DNA from: RYN-230 sp963704995
Lineage (GTDB): Bacteria > Actinomycetota > Actinomycetes > Streptosporangiales > Streptosporangiaceae
DNA: 64,000 bases
Reading direction: 5' to 3'
NCBI GenBank assembly: GCA_963704995.1
Contig: CAVPIM010000017.1
Span: 620,001 to 684,000, forward strand
The translations under genes were made by a program, and so were the position numbers. Position 1 is the stretch's first letter. Every line of letters starts with the position of its first letter. The notes beneath the pieces were generated by a model that saw nothing but the letters and a program-made list of their open reading frames with translations, was not told the DNA's origin and made no database searches. Positions 19,520 through 28,308 of the stretch are shown piece by piece.

Positions 19520-19542
19520 ATGGTATTCGGGACCACTGACAA
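19520..19542 (-). promoter_or_regulatory. PafBC-type (RecA-NDp) DNA-damage promoter of uvrA
   Basis: On the minus strand TTGTCAGTG (19534-19542), 8 bases, then TACCAT (19520-19525) matches the published LexA-independent damage promoter motif TTGTCRGTG-N8-TAnnnT bound by PafBC in mycobacteria. It lies about 100 bases upstream of the uvrA start, a known member of that regulon. Confidence 0.7.
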
Positions 19543-19698
19543 AACATCGCCGCGGCGGGAGAGCTTCCCGTCCGGCGCACCGCCGGGACCACGCCGCCCC
19601 GGACGGCCCCACCCGTCCCCCCGCTGCCTTCCAGGGTGCCATTCCGCCGGGTCATCCCGCAGCGGGATGATGGTCCCGAACCCCGGCGAAGGAGCCCC

Positions 19699-20427
19699 GT
19701 GGACACCGAAATCTCCCTGGCCCTGGCCCGTCTCGGCGAGTCAACGGACCGCCTGCTGGCGACCGCGGACGCGCTGACCGACAGCGAGGCGGCCGCGCCG
19801 TCCCGGCTGCCCGGCTGGACCCGCGGGCACATCCTGACCCACCTGGCCCGGAACGCCGACGGTTTCCGGAACCTGCTCACCTGGGCCCGTACCGGGACCG
19901 AGACGCCGATGTACCCCAGTGAGGAGGCCCGGGACCGCAGCATCGAGGCGGGCGCCGGTCGGTCCGCCGCCGAACTCGCGGCGGACGTGCGGGCCAGCGC
20001 CGCCGCGTTCGCCGGGGCGGCGGAAGGCCTGCCTGCCGGGGCCTGGGACGCCACGGTGAGCAGGCGCGGCGACCGGTTCCCGGCCCGGGTCATCGCGGCG
20101 CGGCGGCTGTCCGAGCTGGAGATCCATCACGTGGACCTCGGCGCAGGGTACGAGCCGGGCGACTGGCCGGCGTCCTTCGTGCAGGAGACCCTGGCCCGGG
20201 TGGCCACCGACTTCGCCGGGCGCCCGGACGCGCCAGCCTGCCTGGCCCGCCCGGATGGCCAGGAGGCCGCCTTCCCGATCGGCCCGGCCATCCCGGGGGC
20301 TGGCGGCCCGGTGACCGTGTCCGGGCCGCCGGCCGCGGTGCTGGCCTGGCTGATCGGCCGGGACAGCGGGGCCGGGCTCGCGGTCGCCGGGGCTGCGGCC
20401 GTGCCGGTGCTGCCCCCCTGGCGGTAA
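19699..20427 (+). CDS. Maleylpyruvate isomerase family mycothiol-dependent enzyme
   Basis: The 242-residue product begins with the MDMPI/DinB domain: LPGWTRGHILTHLARNADGF (about residues 36-55), with the first metal-binding His, and AARRLSELEIHHVDLGAGY (about 135-153), with the second His cluster. A C-terminal SCP2-like half follows, containing GPPAAVLAWLIGR. Members use mycothiol as cofactor for isomerisation or detoxification. GTG 19699 has AAGGAG four bases upstream. It is read divergently from uvrA and followed 90 bases later by a metallo-hydrolase gene. Confidence 0.85.
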   Translation: MDTEISLALARLGESTDRLLATADALTDSEAAAPSRLPGWTRGHILTHLARNADGFRNLLTWARTGTETPMYPSEEARDRSIEAGAGRSAAELAADVRASAAAFAGAAEGLPAGAWDATVSRRGDRFPARVIAARRLSELEIHHVDLGAGYEPGDWPASFVQETLARVATDFAGRPDAPACLARPDGQEAAFPIGPAIPGAGGPVTVSGPPAAVLAWLIGRDSGAGLAVAGAAAVPVLPPWR

Positions 20428-20517
20428 CCGCCGGCCCCGTGCGCAACGCCCCCCGCGGAAAGCCCCGGGCAGAACGCCTGGTGTAGAAAGACAGCAACGC
20501 AACGCAAGGAGGCAGCG

Positions 20518-21216
20518 GTGGCCTACACCGGGGACGTGACCGTGGGCGGCCCGCCCGACACGCGGGAATTGCCGGGACTGACCGTGACCAAGCTCGCGGT
20601 CGGGCCGATGGACAACAACGCCTACCTGCTCACCTGCACCGAGACCGGGGAGGCTGCACTGATCGACGCGGCCAACGAGGCCAGCCGCCTGCTCGAGCTG
20701 ATCGGGGACCGGCCGCTGCGCCGGATCATCACCACCCACCGGCACTTCGACCACTGGCAGGCGCTCGCCGAGGTGCAGGCCGCCACCGGCGCTGACGTGA
20801 TCGCCCACCCGGACGACGCCGTGGAACTGCCGGTCCCGGTGACCACCCTGGTGGAGCAGGGCGGCGCGATACCGGTCGGGACGGCCAGGCTGTCCGTGAT
20901 CCACCTGCGCGGGCACACCCCGGGCAGCATCGCGCTGAGCTACGACGCGGCCGGGCAGCTGGCTGGCGGGCCGCACCTGTTCACCGGCGACTCGCTGTTC
21001 CCTGGCGGCCCGGGCAACACCCAAGGCGACGCGAAGCGGTTCGGCCAGCTGATGGACGACCTGGAGGAGCGGGTGTTCGCCCCGCTGCCCGACCCGACCT
21101 GGGTGTACCCGGGGCACGGCGGCGACACCACGCTCGGCGCCGAGCGGCCGCATCTTGAGCGAGTGGCGGGCCCGCGGCTGGTGACAGCGGCGGCTCAGCG
21201 GACCTCGGTGCTGTAG
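20518..21216 (+). CDS. MBL-fold metallo-hydrolase
   Basis: The 232-residue metallo-beta-lactamase-fold protein has the THRHFDHW metal motif (about residues 74-81), HLRGHTPGSIAL with the third His, LFTGDSLF with the bridging Asp and VYPGHG with the last His, as in the glyoxalase II-like group. It may hydrolyse thioesters or persulfides. GTG 20518 follows AAGGAGG. A homologue is often found beside uvrA in actinobacteria. The 3' end overlaps the convergent sortase gene by 22 bases. Confidence 0.85.
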   Translation: MAYTGDVTVGGPPDTRELPGLTVTKLAVGPMDNNAYLLTCTETGEAALIDAANEASRLLELIGDRPLRRIITTHRHFDHWQALAEVQAATGADVIAHPDDAVELPVPVTTLVEQGGAIPVGTARLSVIHLRGHTPGSIALSYDAAGQLAGGPHLFTGDSLFPGGPGNTQGDAKRFGQLMDDLEERVFAPLPDPTWVYPGHGGDTTLGAERPHLERVAGPRLVTAAAQRTSVL

Positions 21217-21803
21217 ACCACCACGTTGCTGAGGTAGCTGTGGGTGGCGTAGTCGAAGGCGCCGCCGCAGGTGATGAGGTTCAGTTCCGCGTCGGGGGCG
21301 GGGCCGTACACCTGGCCGGTGGGGAAGCGGTCCTTCTGGTACTGGCGGACCGCGGTCACGCTGAACACAGCCAGGCTGCCGTTCGCCCGGCGGACGTAGA
21401 TGCGCTCGCCGGGCCGCATGTCGCGGAGCCGGTAGAAGATGCCCGGGCCACGGTAGGAGTCGATGTGCCCGGCGATGACGGAGGAACCGATCTGGCCCGG
21501 CCGCGGGCTGCCGGTGTACCAGCCGGCCACGGCGGTGGACGTGGGCACCTGGAGGGTGCCCTGCGCGGTGATACCCAGCCTGATCAGCCTGGTCCGCACG
21601 CTGATGGCCGGGATGATCAGGGACACCGGGGGCGGCGCCGCGGCGGCCGGTGACGGGTCAGGGGCCGGGGCGGCCGGCCCGGACGGCGCCGGGAGGGATC
21701 CCGGGGCCACCCGGCCGGCCGCGGCCCCCGGATGGCCGGTCAGCATGACCAGGCCGGCCACGCCGAGGGCCAGCACGAGCAGCCCGCTGGCCAGGAAGGC
21801 CAC
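21195..21803 (-). CDS. Class F-like sortase
   Basis: The 202-residue product has one N-terminal membrane segment (residues 2-22), a Pro/Ala linker to about 60, and a sortase beta-barrel: LIIPAISVRTRLIRLGI, VIAGHIDS with the catalytic His, and LNLITCGG with the catalytic Cys, ending SYLSNVVVYS. Sortases cleave a sorting signal and attach proteins to the wall. I do not see the catalytic Arg at the usual place near SYxxN (the residues there are THSYLSN), so activity needs checking. GTG 21803 is the only start in frame. The gene follows a DUF4397 gene, a common pairing in actinobacteria. Confidence 0.8.
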   Translation of the reverse strand: MAFLASGLLVLALGVAGLVMLTGHPGAAAGRVAPGSLPAPSGPAAPAPDPSPAAAAPPPVSLIIPAISVRTRLIRLGITAQGTLQVPTSTAVAGWYTGSPRPGQIGSSVIAGHIDSYRGPGIFYRLRDMRPGERIYVRRANGSLAVFSVTAVRQYQKDRFPTGQVYGPAPDAELNLITCGGAFDYATHSYLSNVVVYSTEVR

Positions 21804-21987
21804 GGCGAGCGGCCGGGCCGGCGCCGGCCCGGCGGGCCGCCCGGGGGCGGCCCGCCGGGCGGCGCGATGCGTGGCTCCAGCACGTGCCGGGAGTGCTCCC
21901 GGGCGGCCTGGCCTCGCTGGGACGGGCCGCGGTGCGCGTGCCGGGGCTGGCCGGCCGGGTTCGCGGGTGCGGGGCGGCCCGCCTGCC

Positions 21988-22896
21988 TCAACGGGCGTGC
22001 CGGGCCACGGCCCTGACCCGGCGGAGCCGGTAACCGCCGGCCAGGGTGAGCAGCGCGCCCGCGGCCACCGCGGCCAGCCAGGGCAGCGGCGAGGACCCCG
22101 GCACGGGGGCGGTGCCGCCGAAGCCGGTCGCCGCGCCGCCGTTGGGCATGACCGAGCTGCCCGCGGCGTCCATCAGGTCGGTGACCTGCAGGCCGCTGGT
22201 CGAATCCAGCACGACCAGGGTGTGGATCGTGCCCGGGGTCAGCTTGACCTGGCCGGACCACGTCTCGCTGCCGCCCCGGGCGTGCACCATCCAGGTGCCC
22301 GGCGAATCCGTGCCGTACCCGGTGATGCTGGCGAACGCGAGGTTGCGGGCCAGCGTGGCGCGGCCGGCCGTCACCGTGACGTGATGCTCCTTCAGCGAGG
22401 CCTGGATGACCCGGACCAGCGACTTGCCCTTGGGGGTGCTCAGCCGGTCGTCGAGGACCTGGAGCCGCAGCGCCTTGGCCGGCCCGACCCCGGCCACGGT
22501 GTAGGCGTGCCCGGGGTGGACCATCAGGTTGCTCGACAGCACGGGAGTGGAGGAGGGCGACGCGCCGACCCCGCGCATGGCCACCGTGTACTCCCCGTGC
22601 GGGACCCGCTCGTACGGCGAGACGGTGCCGTAGCTGACGTGATGCAGGACCACCATCGCGTTGGGCATGCCGTAGCTGTACAGGTAGACGTCAACCGGCG
22701 GGGTGTTCGGGGACAGGTGCGCGAGCCTGACCCAGCCGTATCCCGACGAGGCCGGGGCGTGGGTGCTGGCCGCGGCGGCCGGGCCGGCCGCCGCGGTGAG
22801 CGCGACCAGGGCCCCGCTGGCCAGCAGGGCGAGCGCGGCCATCCGCCTGCGCAGCCGCCCGGTGCCCGGGCGGGACAGGCTGCCCGCCCGGGTCAC
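21988..22896 (-). CDS. DUF4397 domain-containing surface protein
   Basis: The 302-residue product has a signal peptide (RLRRRMAALALLASGALVALTAAAGPAAAAS, split by me at the basic and hydrophobic parts). A DUF4397 domain follows: WVRLAHLSPNTPPVDVYLYSYG, then HVSYGTVSPYERVPHGEYTVAM, residues about 55-230. A Gly/Pro linker leads to a C-terminal membrane segment and an Arg-rich tail. It looks like a wall- or membrane-anchored extracytoplasmic protein; the function of the domain is unknown. No LPxTG-type signal is obvious before the last membrane segment. GTG 22896 has GGAG six bases upstream; an earlier GTG also exists. It lies upstream of the sortase gene on the same strand. Confidence 0.8.
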   Translation of the reverse strand: MTRAGSLSRPGTGRLRRRMAALALLASGALVALTAAAGPAAAASTHAPASSGYGWVRLAHLSPNTPPVDVYLYSYGMPNAMVVLHHVSYGTVSPYERVPHGEYTVAMRGVGASPSSTPVLSSNLMVHPGHAYTVAGVGPAKALRLQVLDDRLSTPKGKSLVRVIQASLKEHHVTVTAGRATLARNLAFASITGYGTDSPGTWMVHARGGSETWSGQVKLTPGTIHTLVVLDSTSGLQVTDLMDAAGSSVMPNGGAATGFGGTAPVPGSSPLPWLAAVAAGALLTLAGGYRLRRVRAVARHAR

Positions 22897-22988
22897 CGTG
22901 AACTCCAGACCATCGTGCACTCCACTCCCAGGATGAAAATCATCCAGTGTTGACGATGCGTGTGTTGAGGTGTGTGCCCTTGCCCCGG

Positions 22989-24238
22989 TCAGCCCTTCCC
23001 CAGCAGACCGAGGGGGCTGGGCGCGCCGAACTCGACGCGCAGCACCGGCCGGCCGCTGGCCAGCCGGACGATGGTGAGGTGCGCCGGCCGGTACGGGACC
23101 AGCTGGTTCCGCAGGAACCTGGCCAGCGAGCCCATCGTGTTGGGCCGGAGCCGGGTTCCCGGCCCGGCCGGCGCGATGTCCGCGGCGCGCAGCGGCAGGC
23201 CCGGGCTGGCCCCGGCGGCCACCGGGAAATCGGCCACATCCACCCGGTGCATGGTGGCCAGGGCGGCGAACACAGTCAGCAGGCGGGAATCGACCTGGCC
23301 GGCGGCCAGGGGCTGGCGCGCGGCGGGCGACGCGTGGAGCCGGGGGTTGTGCAGCAGCTGGCGGCCCGCGGAGGCCCGCGCCGCCACGTCGGTCCGCAGG
23401 CTGCGCAGGTAGGCCGCGGCCCCGTCGGCCGCCACCACGCGGACCGCGGTCTGCGCGCTGCCCGTCCCGAAGCTGGCCAGCACGACGGGGGCGTACACGC
23501 TGCCCAGCCGGGCGCCGAACTCGCTGCGCACGGCGGCGGTGGACACGATCAGGTCGCTGCCCAGCGGGGCGGGGTTGCTGCCGCCGAGCGCGGTCAGCTG
23601 CGCCGCCGGGATCCCGTGGGCCTGCAGCAGCGCGCACATCTGCGGGTCGCAGGACACGATCGCGTCCGCGGAGACCTGCGCGGCGATCCACCGGGCCGCG
23701 GCCGTGCGGGCCGCCACGGCCGCCCGGATGGCCGCCGGGGTGGGTGCCCCGCCGGTCCCGGCCCGGGCCGCGGCGGCCGGGCCCGGCCGGCGCCGGGCTC
23801 CGGGTCACCGCGATGGTGATCGCGCCCGCGCCGAAGAGCACCGCGGCCACCACGAGCAGGGTGAGCACCCGCCATCGGGTCTGGCCGGGCCAGCGCACGT
23901 GCAGGCGGCGCTGCGCCCACAGCTGCACGGTCGTGAGCAGCACTTTCCCCCACGACGGCGGGGGGGGGGACGGGGCGGGGTGGGCCCGGCGAGACGGCCC
24001 GGCCGGGCTGGGCGCTGCGGCGCTCGTTCTCCTGGTCCTGGCGCGCCAGCGTGACCGCTTCCTGCGCGGCGGCCAGGTCCGTGACCGACAAGATGACGGC
24101 GTCCTGGGCCGCGTCGGCGCTGAAGTCCCGGGCGGGCGGCTGGCCCGGGTCGGGAGCCCGTCCGGCTGGGTGCCCGCAGCAGAGTCCCCGGGCGCCGGCC
24201 CAGCTGACTTCATCCGTCGGATCTGCGGTTGCACGCAC
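22989..24238 (-). pseudogene. Membrane-anchored extracytoplasmic protein, interrupted by two extra bases
   Basis: Three consecutive frames make one protein. Frame 1 (from GTG 24238) gives a cytoplasmic part with AAQDAVILSVTDLAAAQEAV. After the C10/G10 run at about 23960-23969, frame 2 gives a basic stretch and one membrane segment (VLTLLVVAAVLFGAGAITIA). After about 23775, frame 3 gives an extracytoplasmic domain (WIAAQVSADAIVSCDPQMC, VYAPVVLASFGTGSAQ, QVDSRLLTVFAALA). Removing one base at each point yields 415 residues. A homologous hypothetical protein accompanies DUF4397 and sortase genes in other actinobacteria, as I recall; the function is unknown. The breaks look like sequence errors. 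Confidence 0.6.
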
Positions 24239-24446
24239 GTCCCCCACCGGGCCCGCAAGGAGTAAAGACCAGGCCCCAGGGGACCAGACGAGCACACCCG
24301 TAACGGCGATTTCAACCGGAATGGCACGATGTTACTAAGGAAATACGTACTGTCCGGTAGAACCCGGTACGATCACCGTCCGTATAGCGCAGCCCCCGGT
24401 CACGGCCGGATATCGCCGCGCACAGTTACTGGCATCCGGTACCGCT
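24239..24446. other. AT-richer intergenic stretch between the envelope-protein gene and the GT4 gene
   Basis: The 208 bases hold no gene that I can support. The middle (about 24300-24380) is clearly poorer in GC than the surroundings, and it should carry the promoter of the envelope-protein gene on the minus strand. I could not assign a convincing -35/-10 pair. Confidence 0.4.
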
Positions 24447-25619
24447 TTACCGGACACGCTGGTACAGGCCGAGCGCCTGGTCCACCGCGGCGCTCTCGCT
24501 GGGCAGCAGGGCCGCCCGGGCCCGCGCGGCCGCGGCCAGCCGGGCCGCGGCCTGCGGGTCGTCCAGGAGCCGGCTCACCGCCGCGGCCAGCGCCGCCGGG
24601 TCGCCGGGCGGGACAAGCAGGGCGCCATCCTCGCCGGTCAGCTCGGTGATGCCGCCGACCCTGGTGGCCACCAGCGGCCGCCCCGCGCGCAGCGCCTCCT
24701 GCACGATGAGCGGCTGGCCTTCCCAGGTGCTGGGCACGACCACCACGTCGGCGGCGGCCAGCAGCGCGGGCACGTCACCGCGCGGGCCGAGGAACCGGAC
24801 CGCTGCCCCGTCCGTCCCGGCCTGGCGGCGGAGTTCCGCGTCCAGCGGCCCTTCTCCCGCGATAAGCAGCAACGGAACCGCTGCGCGCGACTGCCACCGG
24901 GCAGCGGCGCTGATCAGCGTGCCGAAACCCTTCTGGGCGGCCAGCCGGCCGACCCCGAGCACGATCCCGCAGCCCCCGGGATCATCGCCCCCCACCTCGC
25001 GGCGGACGGCCAGCACCTCGGCGGGTGGGCCCCGGCCCGGGCCGGGGCCGGCACGAGCGCCCGCCCGGCCAGCCGGGCCCCGCGGCGGCGCAGCCGCGCG
25101 TCCAGGTCCGCGGACACCGTGAGCACCGCGTCCGCCCGGCGGGCCACGATCAGCTCCAGGCCGGCGTAGACGGCGGCGGCCGGGCCGCCGGCGGGCGGAG
25201 CGTTGTGCACGGTAACCGCCAGCGCGGTGCGCGGGGTGCCCGGCACCGCCAGGGCCAGGGCGGCGAGCGCGCCGGCCCGGAGCCCGTGCGCGTGCAGCAC
25301 GCCGGGGGTGTCGCGGGCCAGCAGCCGCCGGAGCCGGAGCAGGGCCGCGGCGTCCCGGCCCGGCCGGGGCCGGCGCGATGTCCACCGGGCTGAAGTCCCA
25401 GCCTCGCCGCGGCCGGGCCGGGCCCGGGCCGTCGTCGCGGGCCAGCCACGAGCTGGCCCCGGCCGGGCCGTAGACGTGGACCGTGGCGCCCCGGGCGGCG
25501 CACCCGCCGGCCAGCATGGCCACGTGCCGCCCGGTCCCCCCGGCCGTCGCGGCGAGCAGGTAGCTGACGCGCAGCCCGTCCGGGGCCACGGTCCCAGCCG
25601 GGCTGACGGCCCCGGTCAC
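24447..25619 (-). pseudogene. GT4-family glycosyltransferase, interrupted by two compensating shifts
   Basis: The first part (GTG 25619, overlapping the murJ stop as GTGA) has a GT-B N-domain: LRVSYLLAATAGGTGRHVAMLAGG. Between about 25370 and 25045 the coding frame moves to another frame, with VLHAHGLRAGALAALALA, VTVHNAP and ADAVLTVSADLDARLRRRGA. It then returns to the first for the nucleotide-sugar domain: VLGVGRLAAQKGF, LLLIAGEGPL and STWEGQPLIVQEALRAGRPLVATRVGG. The last piece carries the conserved E-x7-E motif of GT4 enzymes. One extra base and one missing base explain the pattern; repaired length is 390 residues. Its place after murJ suggests a role in envelope glycan synthesis. Confidence 0.75.
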
Positions 25620-27336
25620 GGCGGCGGCTCCCGCCCGGCCAGCCGGGACCCCGGCAGCATGTCCCGGCCGCGGGCCAGCACCGCGCGCAGGTCCCCGCCA
25701 TCCAGGGCCAGCGCCGCCCCGCCGAACACGAGCGTCACGCACGTGCAGGCCAGAAGGGCAAGCCCGGCGTTGGGGATAAAGCCGCGGGCCGGCACGGCGG
25801 AGGACAGCGCGGCACCCGCGGCCGCCCCGGCCAGGGCCCCGGCCAGCCCGGCCAGGGCCGCACGGGACGCCCCGCGCAGCGCGGCCCGGCCGCGCGCCCG
25901 GCGCACCGCCCCGAGCAGCGCCAGGCCGCTCACGGTCATCCCGATCGTGTTGCCCAGGCCCAGCACGGGCACCACCCACCAGCCCGGCACCAGCGCGACC
26001 GCCACCACGTCGGCGACGATCACCAGCAGCCAGCCGGTGACCAGGGCCGCGGCCGCGGCCCTGGTCCGCGCGTCGGCGAACAGCACCCGGGACAGGTGGG
26101 TGGACAGCCCGTAGCCGATCAGGCCGGGCGCGAAGGCGGCGAGCGTGTACTCCAGCTGCCGGGTGTCCCCCGGATGGTGGGTGAACAGCCGGGCAGCGGG
26201 CAGCGCCGCGCCGGCCAGCAACGCCGCGCCCAGCCAGGACACCAGCATGACCGCGCGGGTGGAGGCGGCCGCCGTCTCATCGAAGCGGGGCCCCTCGGCG
26301 GCCGCCAGGACCGGGAACGCGGTCGTGGCGATCGGCACCGCGAGCACCGCGTACGGCACGAAGAACATCTGCCAGCCGAAGTTGTACAGGACCAGCGCAC
26401 CCTGGCCCTCCTGCCCGTTGGCGAGCACCATCACCGCGACTACCGAAGCGTCCTGGGCGATCAGCGCGATCAGCCCCACCCCGGCCAGGCGGCGGATCCG
26501 CGGGGTCACGCCCGCCGGGAAACGCAGCGTGGGCCGCAGCCGCAGCCGCAGCCGCAGCGCCGGGATCAGCGCGGCGAGGACCAGCGTGGCCACCCCGGCC
26601 GTGGTGCCCACGGACAGCATCAGCTCGGCCGGGCGAGGCAGCGAGGCCAGCCGCCCGTACCCCTGGCTGAGCGGGACGAACGCCAGGTAAGCGGAGATGA
26701 CGACCAGGCTGGACAGCACCGGGGCCAGAGCCGGGGCGGTGAACCGCCGGTGCGCCTGCAGGATCCCGTACAGCACCACGGCCAGCCCGTACAGCAGGAT
26801 CTGCGGGGCGAACACCACCAGCATCCGGCTGCTGACCCCGACGATGGCGGCGTGCGCGCAGCGCGGCGCGCCCGCGAGCAGCAGTGAGGCCAGCGGGGCC
26901 GCCGCCGCGGCGACGATGATGCTCACCGGGCCGAGCACCAGGACCGTCCAGGACAGCATGGCGGACGCGATCTGGCCAGCCTGCGCCTCGGCGCTGCCGG
27001 GGGCGGCCCGGCCGCACCGGCGCCCGGGGCCCGGGCCAGCCGGCGGGCCGCGGGACCAGCCAGCACCGGGATCAGGACGCTGGTCAGGGCACCGCCCAGG
27101 ACGATGTCGTAGATGATGTTCGGCACCTGGTTGGCGGTGGCGTACGCGGTACCCAGGCAGGTCGCGGACACGGTGTGCGCGAAGACCAGCTGGCGGGCGA
27201 AGCCCACGATGTTCGACACGATGGTGATCGCGCCGATGAGCACGGCCGCCCGGCCGATCCCGCCGCCTGCCTGCGGCCCCCCGTCTGCTGCCGGCGCCCG
27301 GGCGGTCTTGACCGCCGTTTCCCGCGCCTCGGTCAC
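25616..27336 (-). pseudogene. murJ: MurJ-like lipid II flippase, interrupted by one missing base
   Basis: MurJ moves lipid-linked peptidoglycan precursor across the membrane. The N-terminus lies in one frame: GRAAVLIGAITIVSNIVGFARQ, then ATANQVPNIIYDIVLGGAL, the hallmark of MVIN/MurJ. The rest (from GQIASAMLSWTVLVLGP) lies in another, with about a dozen further membrane segments and FFVPYAVLAVPIATTAFP. The shift is at about 27000-27010, in a G/C-rich tract; adding one base gives 573 residues. GTG 27336 is a possible start, but the frame is open upstream into the WecA-like gene with no stop between. The 3' end overlaps the glycosyltransferase start. Confidence 0.8.
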
Positions 27337-28308
27337 GGGGGGCTGGAAGTCGTCCTCGGCACGACAGGCTGATGCGCGGCGGCCGCGCTGTCCGGTCCCG
27401 CACTGTCCGGACCCGCACTGTCCGGTTCCGGACCCGGTCGCCGGGCCGGCCGGGGATACGGCCGCTGCGGGGCGGCGGCCGAGCATGTCCAGCCAGTGCA
27501 GCGGCGGTGTCCCCTGGATGACCTTGGTGAAGCTGACCTTCTCGCTGGCCGCGGTCAGCGCGACGATCCCGGCCAGCGCGGCGATCCGGCCGGGCCGGGA
27601 CAGGCTCGCCGCCGCGGCGGCGCCGAGCATGGCCCCGAGGGCGTTGGCTCCGGCGTCACCCAGCATGGCCCGCTCCCCCAGGTCCTCGCGCACCAGCGCG
27701 AGGGCCGCGCCCAGCGGGATCCCGGCCCGCGTGGCCGACGGCCCGCGCCCGCCCGCGATGACCAGCAGGCCGCCCGCCAGGGCCGCGACCTTGATGGCGC
27801 GCCCGGGCCGCAAGTCGAACAGGTTGAGCAGGTTGGCGCCCCCGGCGATCAGGCCCGCGTTCACCGCCACGTCCAGCGGGCCGCCGCCCAGCAGCGCGCT
27901 CGCGGCCAGCCCGGTCGCGCCGATGCCGCCGAGCTTGACCGCGCCGGTGGTCACCTCGCCCTGGGCCAGGGCGCCCAGGTGACCGCGGAAGCCCCGCCGG
28001 TCGCCGCTGCCCGCGAGGTCGTCGTAACCGCCGAAGGCGCCGGCCCCGGCGGCGGCGGTCACCAGCACCGCCCGGTCCCGGCCCGCCAGGCCCGGGGTAA
28101 GAGCGGCCGCGGCCATGGCCCCGGCGGCGGCCGCGGGCCCCTCTAGCAGGGTGACCGGCTCGCCCCGGTGATTGGTCCGCGACCAGGCCGCCGCCCCGCC
28201 CGGCGGGCGCGCCCGGAGCAGCGCGTACGCGCCGCGTGACGCACCAGCCGCCAGGACCGGGCCGAGCAGGTGGGCGGCGGCGTGCGCCGCGCCGCGCCGC
28301 CGGCTCAC
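27337..28308 (-). CDS. MraY/WecA-like glycosyl-phosphate transferase family membrane protein
   Basis: The segment of about 320 residues shows the GT4-PNPT layout of polyprenyl-phosphate sugar-phosphate transferases: FGGYDDLAGSGDRRGFRGHL (the first Asp pair), GANLLNLFDLRPGRAIKV (N-x-x-N-x-x-D motif) and AMLGDAGANALGAMLG, separated by hydrophobic segments. It may act on a lipid-linked precursor or be a diverged, inactive member. GTG 28308 overlaps the stop of steB/mctB (GTGA). There is no stop codon before the MurJ-coding part begins, so the end given here is a domain boundary, not a real terminus. A 15-bp tandem repeat lies in the joining stretch. Confidence 0.65.
27388..27430. repeat. 15-bp tandem repeat in the WecA-like/MurJ joint
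   Basis: CTGTCCGGTCCCGCA at 27388-27402 is repeated with one change at 27403-27417 and partly at 27418-27430. It encodes Gly-Gln-Cys-Gly-Ser/Thr repeats on the minus strand, a low-complexity linker. Confidence 0.7.

Noticed and set aside
23939..23975. Programmed frameshifting at the G10/C10 run
   Set aside because: A second unrelated shift occurs 190 bases later in the same gene, and five other genes are broken in G/C-rich tracts, so sequence error is the simpler explanation.
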